Assembly: GCA_040954595.2 (NCBI GenBank)
Contig: CM082595.2
Location: 6,200,001 to 6,264,000 of the forward strand
Length of the DNA: 64,000 nucleotides
Direction of reading: 5' to 3'
Source of the DNA: Balanoglossus misakiensis
Taxonomy: Eukaryota > Hemichordata
The notes under the pieces were generated by a model. The model ran no database searches. It had not been told where the DNA came from and saw only the letters and a program-made list of their open reading frames with translations. The translations under genes were made by a program, and so were the position numbers. This document shows, in pieces, positions 34,889 through 47,290 of this stretch; position 1 is the first letter of the stretch, and each line of letters begins with the position of its first letter.

Positions 34889-37800
34889 TTAGTTTTCACC
34901 GGCTGATGTGAGAACAGAACTGACGATCGGACTACCAATCAGTGTTTTCCAAACGATTTCGCCTGTTTCGGTTGCTAGGGAATACATATGCCCATCAAAT
35001 GCACCAATGTAGAGATATTTTCCATCTTCGCTGAGTCTTGGCGATGACCATATACCGTTCTCTGTGTCGCCTGTCTGCACCCTCCATAGGATTTTACCAT
35101 CTGGGATTAAGGATAGTAAATAAATATTAATGTCGTTTCTGCACACAGTGGATTTAGTTTGTATTAATAATAAATAATTCCATTTTCGCTGGGATTATTT
35201 GATGTATCTTTAATGTAAAGAGCTAAGATTAACTGGAATGAAATAGAAGAACTTTGAAATTTGAGATTTTCATTTACAATACATATCTGCACTAAGTTTT
35301 AACTGGGTCAGCACCTCTGGGATAATGAATTGCTAGTCTTTGTTAGCCTATACAGACACATCATACATTACTTATAAACTTATATGTTGACAGCTGATTT
35401 TAGTCCAGACTAGGTTTCAAATATCAACTATAACATGGCACTTTACAAGCCTACACACTTTGTTGAGAAGCTTCGTATTTGGCAGTTAAGCATGCTTTAG
35501 TGAGTAGAACTAGAAAAAGTAGTTGTTGAATAGAACAAAATAGTGAAATAATCATCAAAATTACAGCTACAGTCCCTTTAAAGGTATACGGTCAACTATG
35601 GAAAATTAGCTATAGTTACAATGGCAAATTGAGATCTAGCCAATGACAGATTTTCAGTGGGTGGCACATGTGAAAAAAAGAGCGCCACCATATGTTCTTT
35701 AGAACGCTCAAATACGCCATTTCAGCCATATATGGGCGTATGTAAATTGGAGGTGACTGTACCAGGTATACCTTTAACTTGTCCATGTGTAAACACAACA
35801 CATACATGTACTACTCACCAGAACTGTTAAGAGCCACAATCTTGCCATCCCCAGAACCAATGTAGACAACATCGTTAGGTCCAATATAGGGTGATGACAT
35901 CACATATCCTCCAATATCACTGACCCATTGAACTTCTAACGTGTCTTTGTGCAGGCTAATCAATTCACCTTCAGATGTTCCTGCAATCACATAGTTTAAA
36001 ATTAAAAGCTATCATTCAAATTTTGGTGTGGAAAAATTCACAACACTGCCACAATATTTCTCAAACAACCTGTACAATACTTTAAACAAATTTCATACTT
36101 TTGTAGTATAGTTGGATTAATATAAGTACAGTGTCCACACAATGAAATCAAATGGCAGTATCTCACCAAAAATGATTCCATGAGCTGTCACTGCAGGTGA
36201 GGAGTTGATCTCAGCATTGACATTCACTTCTTTTATAAGTTTACCATCCCTGGCTCTTCTCGCGTACACAAAGCCATCCAGACTGCAGTAGTATACAACT
36301 GAATTATCTTGACTTATCCTCGGAGAGGCAAAGAACCCCAGCTCCCCTTGAGATGCAAACTCAAATAAAATCTTCCCTGAAATGATAGAGTTGAAAATTA
36401 ACTCATACATTGTTACATTTTCTACTAGATTACAAGTGCTTTTCCCCAAAAGAATGTTGTTGTTCTCAGATGCATTGTTTTGTGAATTTGTGTTCTATTA
36501 TTTTCTGTACCATGCTCACAAAGAATATTTCCGGTGAAAGTTCAATCACGGATAAAAAAGTAACATATGAATTTTAATTTTATTTTAATAACCAACATAA
36601 TGCACCAGAACAGTTCAATGCTGGATAGAAAGTCCTTTATGAATTTTAAATTTTTATCATTGATAACCAAAATAATGTACCAAAACAGCTGCTTAAAATA
36701 ATATCTTCCTGAAATTGAAGAATGTCTCCAGGACTCACCATCGCTAGCATCAAACATAAACACATTAGGGATGTGTCCACCTCCCATCGCCGTGATGTAA
36801 ACCACTTCTGTATCCTGAAATTGAGCCACCAACGGCGACGCCCATATCTCAAGTTTCACGCCTGTTTTCCACTTGAGTTCACCATTGGGTTTCAGTGCGT
36901 ACATGAACCCATCCAGTCCACCGAAAAAGATGATGCCGTCTTTACCCAGTGCTGGCGAGCTGACTATGGCGAGGGCTGTAAAATTGATGAATCAAGACAA
37001 TGTCACTGAAATATATTTGTATGTGTGTGGTCATTTGAACTATACATCTACTATGCACAGAATTACGATTGTGACAAATGTTCTATAGAATTATATAGCT
37101 TTCTGATGATTTTGACATTTCTACAGAGTTCATTAGAAATAGGATCGAAAACTACAAAGAAATCTACATATATCCTTAGAAGTTTTATTAACTTCAGTAG
37201 AAATTCCGTAGGCTATAGAATTCTAAAGATGTCAACAGAATGTTTCTTTTCGCATATAGTTTTTGTTTATAATGTGGTCAATTTAAACTACTGTCGGGAA
37301 AAATACTGTCTATGTAGGACACAGTGAGTTTAACACACTTTAAATGGTGAATTCTCTTTTATTGGTAATGTCGTATTTCGGTTGTTGCTGCCCTCTAGTG
37401 GCAATTGTCATAAATTCTGGTGGTTTGCTGCCCTCTAGTGGCAACATCATAAATTCTGGTGGTTGCGAAAATAGGCTTGGCCACTGACATATTGATTTCT
37501 GTATATTCCAAATAACCCTAGATGAAAGTCAGAAGTCAGCAAGCACTCCACATGGTCTCTGCATCACTACAACTCGGCACTAATAGTGCGGATACCATTA
37601 TCACTCTTATTTTACGCTATATTTTATAAAATCGATGGCAAATTAATTTCCACATGGGTGGTGTTCACGCAGCAACTTAATGACTGTCATTTCAAATCAC
37701 CGGTAAAAATATTTTGCGCACTTATCATCCATACTCGGTTTGGATTGAAACATGAGCAGTCAATTTCGTGAACATGACAAATTGGACGTCCGGAACAAAT

Positions 37801-40800
37801 GGGCTACAATCAAATGATGCGTAAATAACCTTTCTGCAATCATAGCGGTTAGCCGATCATAATTTTTATTTTTTAATGAGCTCCACCCTTGATAAGACAC
37901 AGCTGCTTCCGAATTGTGTTATCTTCCCCCTTTTTTTATTTTCACAATCATGTATCACTCTCGGAGGGTAGGCTATTGATCTATTCAAAGTTCAGGGCCC
38001 AAAGGACAGAATAATCGCGGCACATTCATTTGTTGGTCATTTTCATTTAAAGGGACAAAGTCGCTCTTTCGCTGCCCTTTTTCCATTAATAATGTTTGAT
38101 ACAAGATACTGTCTATGTTATTCTACATGGATATATAGTGCATCAACGTTCAAACAAAATTGATGGAAAAGGGGCAGCAAGAGAGAGACTTTGTCCCTTT
38201 ACTGCTTGAAACAATGACGGCCAAACCTGCTGTAATGATGTTAAAGAGGAAAAATTAACGATGCACTAATTTTGATAAAAAGTAATAATTTGTTTCCGTC
38301 GGGGATTTGAAGTCAAGTTCACACAAGTGTGGGAGGAATACTCTTAGTTTATCATGGCCATGGTCTTACTGGACCTATCACATATGGGAATAATTTATTT
38401 TTTAATTTGCGACTGACATCGGCCCAAATTCAATGTACAACTATAAAGGTCATTTTCGATAATACTTTCATTTTTTATATTGCTACAGCTTAATCTGAAA
38501 GGGGTTCAAGTCATCCAAATACCATCATCAGACAAACTGGAGCAATATAAATGATAAAAAGCCATTTTCCATTAATGAGGCCATGTATTAAGTTGTTAAA
38601 ATGCAAGTGAACATAATCAGCTGAAATTGTTATCCTTCAGGCTAGTTTAAGCTGAGCTGTCTATGATGTTCACAGATTCTGTCAAGGTTGCCAGTAATGA
38701 AGATGCCAAGTGTATCAGCTATGATCCAGGCTATGTCAAGGAAAGTTCAGCTTCATATCCAAATATAATTTTAAAATGTATTAATACAGTTGTGTTTGTC
38801 AGCCTGCTTTTCAATTTCATCAGTATTTGTGGATATTTCTACATGGTCTTGCGAAATTTCTGACATTTCAAATAACAGGTTTTGATTTCTGGATTTGAAT
38901 ACTGAGAATAAACTATAATTATGTGCAATCTCGTTTTTTATCTCAGTGCATAGCCTAACAGCAAAACTGTAGTATATATCTTCTGGCACACCCCCAGATA
39001 TTGACCAGGATTTACCCAGTCCATCAACACACTCATATTTGAAGCATCAGCAATGTTATTCTGGCTCAAAAATCTTTACATGTAATATGTTATCTCAAAA
39101 CCAACAAAACACTCAGTGCTTATAATATCAGAAGATTAATTTTTGAAATAATCTTCTTTTTATATTTCATATTTTTTTTGTATTTCAAGAGATCTATATT
39201 TTATTGAATAATCTTGCACACCAGACCTTTGGAGGCAAAGATTACTTACCTGTTTCAAAATCCCAAAGCTTACTGCCATCCTTGGCGTTCAGAGCATAGA
39301 AGTAACTGTCTTCACCACCAAAATATATCACTTTTCCATCAGGACTGAAGGTTGGACATGAGCCTAAGTCACTGTTACCTAAAATGAAAGAAATTTACAC
39401 TAAGACTGTATTGATAATGTACACCAACTGTAATTTTTTTGAAAACCAGGATTGAAGTTTGTGAAATATGACCAATGAGAGTATCTATCATAATGCATTT
39501 TGTGCTACTACATGTCTGTCTTCAAAGCATATAACATTTACAATACTGTACCAGAGAAATGTTAAAAGACACCAGTTTTAACACATTTTTTTAAAGTCAA
39601 ATATATCTGTTTGCATTGCATTAAGTGTCATTGAAACATTGCAGCTTCAATTTCCAGTTTCAAGGAGACATTGCAACTTTAATTGAGTTTCATTCAGACA
39701 ATGAACATTTAAAATACAACAATGAGAATTATTTAGACAATGCTGCTTTAACGCATCAAGTTTCATTGAGATTGCAGGGCAGGTTCAATACAGCCAGTTT
39801 TAATTCGAATATACCCTGTTGGGTGGCTTACTAAGAAGAAAATCTGCTTACATTGTGATGTTTGTTATTGCCTAGGGTCAGATTAGATTTAAGGAGCAAC
39901 TTTTCCTTGACAGATGAAAACTTTGGTCTCTGAGGGATATACTTTGATATTTTTGCAGAAATCATACCCGGAAGAAACTAACCAGATAATAGGGATTCTG
40001 AAATCCTTATTCAGTGTCTTGAGGCCATCATTAAAGTTCTTATCAGCACAAACAAGGCAGCATTGTGGCTGTCCTCTCAAACTACACTATTTGTCATTTT
40101 TTGTGATGACAGACTGTCGGTTTACATTTCAATACTCCAATCAGCACTCAATATCCGTCAGAGTTAGTTATTATAAAATCGAATTCTGATATAATAATCT
40201 TAACTGCTGTATGGGTGAATGAACACATAAGGGTCCAAGTCTCAAAGTTAAATTTTTGCGATAACATAATCCCGAATTGATTTTTGGCTTTAAAAAGTCA
40301 GCAATTTCCAGTTTTTACCCACTTCAACTGTTAAGGTGAGATACTTGGCTTTATGACATGAATGGTTTTTGCAGGTTCCCATGTTGTTTTTGACGAGACT
40401 ATGGCTTTGAAAAATATACAGGAAGCATGCAGTCCTATATGTACCTAAGAAATGACTTTACTGGCTTAGTTCATAATCTATCCTGTGTGAACATGAAAAC
40501 TGTCTACTATCGGGCATTAAAGGTATACGGTCACCTATGGAAAATTAGCTATAGTTACCATGGCAAATTGAGATCTAGCCAATCACTGATTTTCAGCGGG
40601 TGGCACATACAAAAAAAAGAGCGCCACCATATCTTCTTTAGAACACTCCGATACGCCATTTCAGCCATATACGGGCTATGTAAATTGGAGGTGACTGTTT
40701 ACCTTTAAATTTAGAAACTAAACATAACGGCAATAGCAGTCACGAAATGTGATAAAACAGGCATCACAGGCGTCAGAAACTCTTATCCTCTATATATGGC

Positions 40801-43800
40801 GAGAGTATTAGCCAAGGAAGGGCTTAGCTGTGATGGCAACATGACCTGCCTTAAGTACCATCTGATGTGAAATCCATTCTGGATAACACTGTGTTTGCAT
40901 TCAAGGGGACCTCAATCACACAAAATTAAATTAATTTCATGCATTCTTGCTACTTACCTTGTAAAATCATGTCTAATTCAAAATTAATTCTTGCTACTTA
41001 CCTTGTAAAATCATCAGTCTAATTCAAACTTAACAAATTGGTCAATAATGCAATCATTATTTTTCAAAAGCCATTATGCTGCATCTATTATTGAAAAATA
41101 TAGCTCAGCACATTAACTTACTTGTTTCGAATTTCCATTTTATCTTCCCAGTTTTTGCCTCTAATGCATACATATGACTGTCTTCGGCGCCAAAGTAAAT
41201 CATTTTGTCACGCGCGTCAACTTTCTCATAAAGTATTACTTTGCTTCCCGGCTTGTCGGGTTTCTTCCAAGTTCTTTCTTCTGGTTCGAATTCTATGTTA
41301 TCTTTCTTGCTGTATTTGGAGTGTTTCCCTTCAAAGCATTCTTCATCATCGTCTTCGCAAGAGCCGGTTCCCGCACCCTCGCCGCTTACAAATTCACCTC
41401 TCTTCACCCTGTAGTCGGAGATAAAGCGCACCACATCATGCAGCATGAACTGGCCAGGGTGCTTGGCCTCGAATCGGTCCATGTCAGCGTCGAGTTTGTC
41501 CAGGTCGATTTCCGGGTTGAGTTCGATGTCATTCATTTCTTCAGCGTTGAGCAGGACTTCGAGAGACTGGAAGTTGGTCAGAATGTGGTCGTCGCTGCTG
41601 GACGACGTCAGGACCACGACGTCCTGATAGATCGCCCATCGCAGGACAACGTTTGCAGGAGTGCGTTGTTGATTGTACGCCACTGACTGAATTAACGGGT
41701 TTTCCAGGATAGGATTTACACTTATGTACATGTTGAAGGTCCACTGGCGGCCAAGGGGACTGTATGCTATGTACTGAATATTATGCTGCTTGCAGAACTG
41801 GCGAATTTCAGTGTCCCGGTGGTAAATATCCATCCAGTTTTGCACGATGGAAATCGGGGCCTTTGTGAAACTCAGCAGTTCGTTCAACTGCGTGATGTCG
41901 AAGTTACTGACACCGAGACTACGGATTATTCCGTCCTTCTGCAACTTTTCCAGAGCCCTCCACGAGTCATGCCAGGTGCCTTCCGGACCCTCCGGATCGC
42001 ACGTCAGCAGGAAATCATCGCAGTCAGCAGCATGGATCAGGAAGACATCGATATAGTCGGTCTGCAGTTTCTTCAGACTTTCCTCCACTGATTTTAACGT
42101 GGAACTATAGCCGTGGTTCTTTGGATGGAGCTTATCAACGATGATGATTTCGGATCGCGGCAACCCGGACTCCTTAATTGCTTTCGCTAAAATTTCCTCC
42201 GAGTCAGGATAACCCTGCGCCGTGTCAAACATTCTGAAAATTGAAAGAAGTCAACCCAACGTTAAAGGAAATACTCCAAAAACATTTTTTGGCATTTTAG
42301 GGATTAGATGGTTGGACATTTTTGTGTCATAATGTGAAGATCAATCCCATCACATCAGCAAACTTCACACATCCACTTAAAATTCAATTTGGTAATCCAT
42401 TCAGAGAGGTTTCATTGTTTTTCACAATTAATTATAACAGTCTTTATTTTTTATCTGCATATGGCCATTATTACAAATAATTGCAGTTAATTACATTGGA
42501 TGCTTAATTACCAATAATCTTATAACAATGCCCCCAAATTATAACCATCAATAAGGTGCAATTATGGTGATTTAGATTAAATGGATCAATTCTTGTGGAA
42601 TTTGATATAGAGTTCATCCCTTTCTGTACATAAATAAGAGGAATAAATAGCTTTTATTCCCCCAATTTTAACCACCCTTTTCCTCCTTTAGAGAAATCAT
42701 GCCAAACCCTTCTAAGAAACACATATAATGAACAAATGATCAAATAAATGAATGAACAAATGATTGAATTGCATAAATGAATAAATGAATAATAAACAAT
42801 TCATAAAACAGCAACAACCAAAAGGATAATACACACAGATGACCACACAAAAAGATGGGACCTAAAACCTGCACAATATAGTTCATTGGAGACCAACACC
42901 ATAATTATAAAATAAATTTACAAAATGGACAGGAAAATATCACAATGTTCACGTGCATCCCAGTTTGGCAAGCCCATATGGTAGATAACTTAATCAAATT
43001 CTATTTTTGTATTGCGAATACATCCGATATGACGGCACAGCTGCAGGTGGTAAGATTGAAAGCACACTTGAGAACCATTTTCCCCAATCCACTTAAGTCA
43101 ATCTGCTCAGAAGGTTTTCTCCGCTATCTGTGATCTATTACCCAGATATGAAACAAATGTTCCGGTGAAAATTATGCCCTGTGTGGAATTGTGAATACAT
43201 ATGTACACACTTGCTGGAGAAGCTTTCATCTCATATTCCTATCTTTTCGTTCGACACAGTGATAGGTTACAAGTTTTGTAATGATTACAGTGGTATGATT
43301 TATTTTGAATTTTTACTTATAGATATCATTGGGCGTACCTGTAGCCTACTTCCAGAGCTCTTTTGACCGCTTTGTAGGTCTTGGAATCCAATAATCCGGT
43401 TCCAAATCCTAACACTGGAACTAAATATAAAGAGCACAGATTGACATTAGAAAGTGGGTTTATGATTATCCTGGACCCAAAAACAAAAAAGCAGTGTAAG
43501 TTGTAAATATTGTCAAATATTAATTATTTGAAAAGTGCAAATTTAATTATGTGAATTTTGCAATTTTTCTACCCCAGAAAATGTGTACTTTAGTTTTATG
43601 CTCATAACATACATACATACATACATACAATAATACATACATACATGCATGCATATATATATACATCGCCCACATGCAACAGTAATACAAGGTTAAACCC
43701 TTGTCAATACATGGCCCTATCTTGTGAATTACCTTTTTCCTTCTTTAAGAATTCTTTCATTATTTATGATAAATTTTCAGGAGCAAAAAGTCCCTTGCCA

Positions 43801-46800
43801 TGAAATCCTCACATCGATATTTAAAAATTCATAATGTTTCAAGGCAGAATTGACTAATCAATGTAAAGTATGATTGACGCAACTCCCCTGAAAGAAGACA
43901 GATATCTGGTGTATGTCAACATTCAGTTGGAGATGTTTTCATCCCTGCAGAGATGAATTAATGGCTGCCTGAGAGACCGACATCATCGCTGAGATTATTC
44001 TAATTCACATGGCCGACGTAATTACGAGAAATGACGACAGGGATGAAAGGAAAAAACCCTGGAGATACCACTCGGTAGGATCTTTGATTAATATCACCAT
44101 GGAAACTGAGATAGAGGTAGATTAACATTGCCACGGAAACTGAGATTATCACAGAAGAGCAGCTGCATGAGAACACGCACATTTCCAGTAAGAAGATTCT
44201 GTTTTGATAATGAAAGCCAAAGACACTTTTATAAAGAGAAGAAAATATGAGTTAACACTTATGCGAGCGATTTAACTTGATCAAATGCTACATGACAGGA
44301 GACATGCAAGTGTGGTATACATTAAAGTGTACCTACACAGATGCAAGTATATGTGTCCCACAATGCCACTGCCCTTGGGTTTGAGTGACTTTATGCAACA
44401 TTTTCTTTAAAAAGGTCCATCGGCTATTATTAAAGGTATACGGTCACCTATGGAAAATTGGCTAGAGTTACCATGGCAAATTGAGATCTAGCCAATCACA
44501 GATTCTCAGTGGGTGGGCACACGCGAAAAAAAAGAGCGTAGCCATATGTTCTTTAGAACACTCAAATACACCATTTCTGACATATATGGGCGTATGTAAA
44601 TTGGAGGTGACTGTATACCTTTAACTTTCTGGGTTTTTTTTCAATCTATTTCATCTGTATATCAACTATACACTTTCTTGTTCTTCTCCCCATAACATGC
44701 TAAACTACCAGCTTTCTGATTGTTAAACATATGTGTTACAACCATTGCTATTTTTGAAGAAAAAAAATGAATTCAGGCCTGGCCTCAATTCAACAGTTAA
44801 CAACCGCGCCTGATGGACCTTTAATAAAAGTTTAAATTTCATTACACAACTTTATATTATTTTTACTTATTATTTTTTTACTATTGTCATAAAAAAATGT
44901 CATATCCACAGTGGGTTTCTGGTAGTTCACTGAAAGTTCATCAAAGGTCAGCACAATTACAAAGGATAAAAGTGTGTAAAACTTGAATAGTTCAACCTAC
45001 TCGTGTATCCTGTATTGAGTAGTTTATCTGCCGGTTGCTGTATCATGACGTTTGCGTTCTGTGTCTCGTTGGCATTGTTCTCTCTCAGAACAGTGGACAG
45101 CTTCTTGTTCTTGGCCCTTTTCTTGCACTGGATTTTCTCTGGCTGCTGCTGGATGTAGTCTAAGTACAGGTTGACGCTCTCTTCTACCTGCACGTCCGGG
45201 TCTATGTCCGCTTGGTCTAGCGCTTCGTCGTGGTCGAACACGTAGAACCACATGCTGATTGCGATGTTGGGCGACCCGTAGGAGCGCACCTACAGGACGT
45301 ATACTGCACGTATTTAGCTTCACTTGATTATAAGGTCATTAATCAGGAAATTTGTTCTTTAATCCATCACTCAACAAGCACACTATATACATGACAAATC
45401 AGTGTTCTCCCCAGGATTTTGGAACAGCGTGGTGGCTAATTTGCATAACAATATATGCAATTGTTATGTGCTCTATTGTCTTCTCAAAATTAAAGAGTGG
45501 TGGCCACCATGCTTTAATTGCTCTGGGGAGAACAATGCGATGTACATACATACAGACAGCGGTAACCACCACATTTGGGGAAGGGAGAAGTAATCTGAGG
45601 TAAAACGCTGTGCTGTGTTCAAGCATACAACAAAACAGTCATGCCTAGGTCTTGAACCCACAATTCATTTTTTTTAGTTTGTTATCCCAGGCCACTGGAC
45701 CATAATGCCTCTTCTGTAGTTTTCATCACAGTAGTGCTGTGATGACGATGACAGTTGTAGAAGTAGATCAAGGGATGGGCACTTCATCTGGAAATGGCCC
45801 TTACCGGTAGGCAGTACGGTAGCACAAATTATGCTATGCCAACTGCAGATCTTACCTGATGCCACCAGAACATAGGTACGTACAACTGATCGCCCGCTTC
45901 GATTTCTACCTCGTAGTAGTCAAGATCGGCCATCTTGGGGAATTTCAGAAGATCGACTTTTTCCGGCACGATAGGCGAAAGTCCCGGCAGGGTAGTGAAA
46001 CTGTTGGCATACGCTTTGTCGCTGTCCCTGGGGTGGGCCAGGAGGAAGATTTTGCGACCGGAGAGAACGGTGATGATGTTTTCGTAACCGTCGTGGTGGA
46101 ACACATAGCTGGTGTTGCCCGAGCTGAAGAGCAGACTTGCCGCGTCAATCTGAGGGTTGACGTAAAGTAAAGAAGAGAAACTGAGGATGTTAAACCTGTA
46201 TGAGTTTTAGTACTTCATTTCTTCAGATAGTGGATACTGGAAAACTTGTACAGCGAGTATCACTGTCACAAGTGTGCAAAACCAGCAGAAGTCATCATGT
46301 TTTATAAATCTGAGGCCTACAGCCTCAGTTGCTGGTCCACTTTCGAATTAGCTAAGTCCAGAGTAGCTTTACGAAGACATTCTATAGATATCTATAGAAT
46401 ATTGTATAGCCTACATGTCAGATAGGCCTCAGTTGCTGGTCCACTTTCGAATTAGCTAAGTCCAGAGTTGCCGTACGAAAACATTCTATAGATATCTATA
46501 GAATTGTATAGCCTAATGGATTTCATAGAATTTTATTGAACTTCTATGGACATCTTCAGATTTCAACGTAGTTTAGGACGCTTAATTAGCTAAGTCCAGA
46601 GTGGCCTTACGAAAACATTCTATAGATATCTATAGAATTCTATAGCCTAATGGATTTCATAGAATTTTATCGAATTTCTATGGACATCTTCAGATTTTGA
46701 TGTAGTTTCGGACCCTTTTTCTACTGAATTCTATAGAAGCATCAAAATCTATAGAATGCTATAGAACTCTAGAACATGTTTTGTACTGGAGACCCTACCT

Positions 46801-47290
46801 TTGAATAAAGTTCTTCACATTCGTGAACAGCAGGAATGAATGCGTCGTACAGCAATCCACTCATAGGGAAGGGAGAGTCCAGATAGATCGGCTTCTCCTT
46901 GTAAGTCTTCAGGAAATCTTTCAAATACATATTCATTCGTGGCGGGTGCTTGTCGTCCCACACTTTCCTCAAATCCACCCGGAAAACTTCCTCGCCGAAA
47001 TTCTCTCTGAGGTAGTCTTCGTCCTTCCACAGGTGTGTGGCCGGCCAGTGTTTTGCAGCCCCTTTCATAAGCAGTGGCCTGCTCGCTCGCACATAGTTTG
47101 TGTAGAAGTCTTCCCCGCTCGGTGGCGTGTCCACAACATCAATGACCCCTTTGATTGGCGGTTTGTGGGCGCCGAAAGGCTGAAGGTGGCCCCGCGGAAA
47201 AACCACATGTCCACTAGTACTGTCCTCATTTGCATATGAAAATATGCACAGATGAAGGAGTAGGCAGACCGCTTCACGTAAGATTAGCAT
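34889..47290 (-). CDS. JmjC-type oxygenase / aldo-keto reductase / PQQ beta-propeller fusion protein
   Basis: Ten exons: 47290-46799, 46149-45856, 45289-45001, 43420-43339, 42233-41122, 39378-39250, 36975-36739, 36376-36167, 35980-35819 and 35100-34889 (TAA), all GT-AG, one frame, 1072 aa. Residues 1-20 are a signal peptide. A JmjC/cupin-8 domain (~45-300) has H182-x-D184, K197 and H261; the 79-residue HxD-to-H spacing matches the FIH type. A linker leads to an AKR domain (~359-616) starting IPVLGFGTGLLD, with catalytic tetrad D389, Y394, K420, H453. An acidic Cys-containing linker follows, then eight PQQ-like blades (~725-1072; e.g. IYFGGEDSYFYAL, YIGAFDGHMYSL). N-glycosylation sequons (N176TS and others) fit the ER or exterior. 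JmjC proteins hydroxylate protein or small substrates with Fe(II)/2OG; AKRs reduce carbonyls with NAD(P)H. The combined job is unknown. The AKR exon has no own start, which supports a true fusion. I know no named homolog with this order. Confidence 0.88.
35578..35777 (+). mobile_element. TTAA-flanked MITE, family copy 2
   Basis: Begins TTAAAGGTATACGGTCA and ends GTATACCTTTAA, lying in the last intron of the fusion gene. The interior shares TGGAAAATTAGCTATAGTTA and GAGCGCCACCATAT with copies 3 and 4. Confidence 0.85.
37386..37464. repeat. ~43-bp tandem duplication
   Basis: TGCTGCCCTCTAGTGGCAA followed by ATAAATTCTGGTGGT occurs twice in a row in an intron of the fusion gene, differing by a few bases between units. 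Confidence 0.8.
38047..38202. mobile_element. AAAGGGACAAAGTC MITE, short copy
   Basis: Begins TTTAAAGGGACAAAGTCGC and ends GAGAGACTTTGTCCCTTTA; both arms carry GGGGCAGC/GCTGCCC. The interior (GATACAAGATACTGT...) matches the longer copy at 57827-58195, so this is an internally deleted relative. Confidence 0.75.
40517..40708 (+). mobile_element. TTAA-flanked MITE, family copy 3
   Basis: TTAAAGGTATACGGTCACCT at the left, GGTGACTGTTTACCTTTAA at the right, in an intron of the fusion gene (between the large AKR exon and the next blade exon). Confidence 0.85.
40943..41028. repeat. ~45-bp tandem duplication with splice-donor-like core
   Basis: ATTCTTGCTACTTACCTTGT and the following AAAATCAT..GTCTAATTCAAA occur twice. 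On the minus (coding) strand each unit reads TTTTACAAG|GTAAGTAGC, a perfect donor-like sequence, inside the intron after the AKR exon. Confidence 0.75.
44430..44624 (+). mobile_element. TTAA-flanked MITE, family copy 4
   Basis: TTAAAGGTATACGGTCACCT at the left and GACTGTATACCTTTAA at the right, in the intron between the JmjC and AKR parts of the fusion gene. Confidence 0.85.
45402..45535 (+). mobile_element. hAT-like MITE (GTGTTCTCCCCAG), copy 1
   Basis: GTGTTCTCCCCAG at the left and CTGGGGAGAACA at the right; interior GCTAATTTGCATAACAAT and TTCTCAAAATTAAAGAGTGG. A reversed copy is at 52178-52322. CAGTGTTCTCC ends are typical of non-autonomous hAT elements. It lies in intron 2 of the fusion gene. 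Confidence 0.7.
46317..46690. repeat. Three-copy repeat carrying a 22-bp perfect palindrome
   Basis: The segment ATTAGCTAAGTCCAGAGT ... ACATTCTATAGATATCTATAG is present three times in intron 1 of the fusion gene. Each copy contains a 22-bp perfect palindrome built on TCTATAGATATCTATAGA (46379-46400, 46483-46504, 46617-46638). The first two copies also share GCCTCAGTTGCTGGTCCACT. Related TTCTATAG-rich sequence lies at 37080-37240. Confidence 0.85.
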
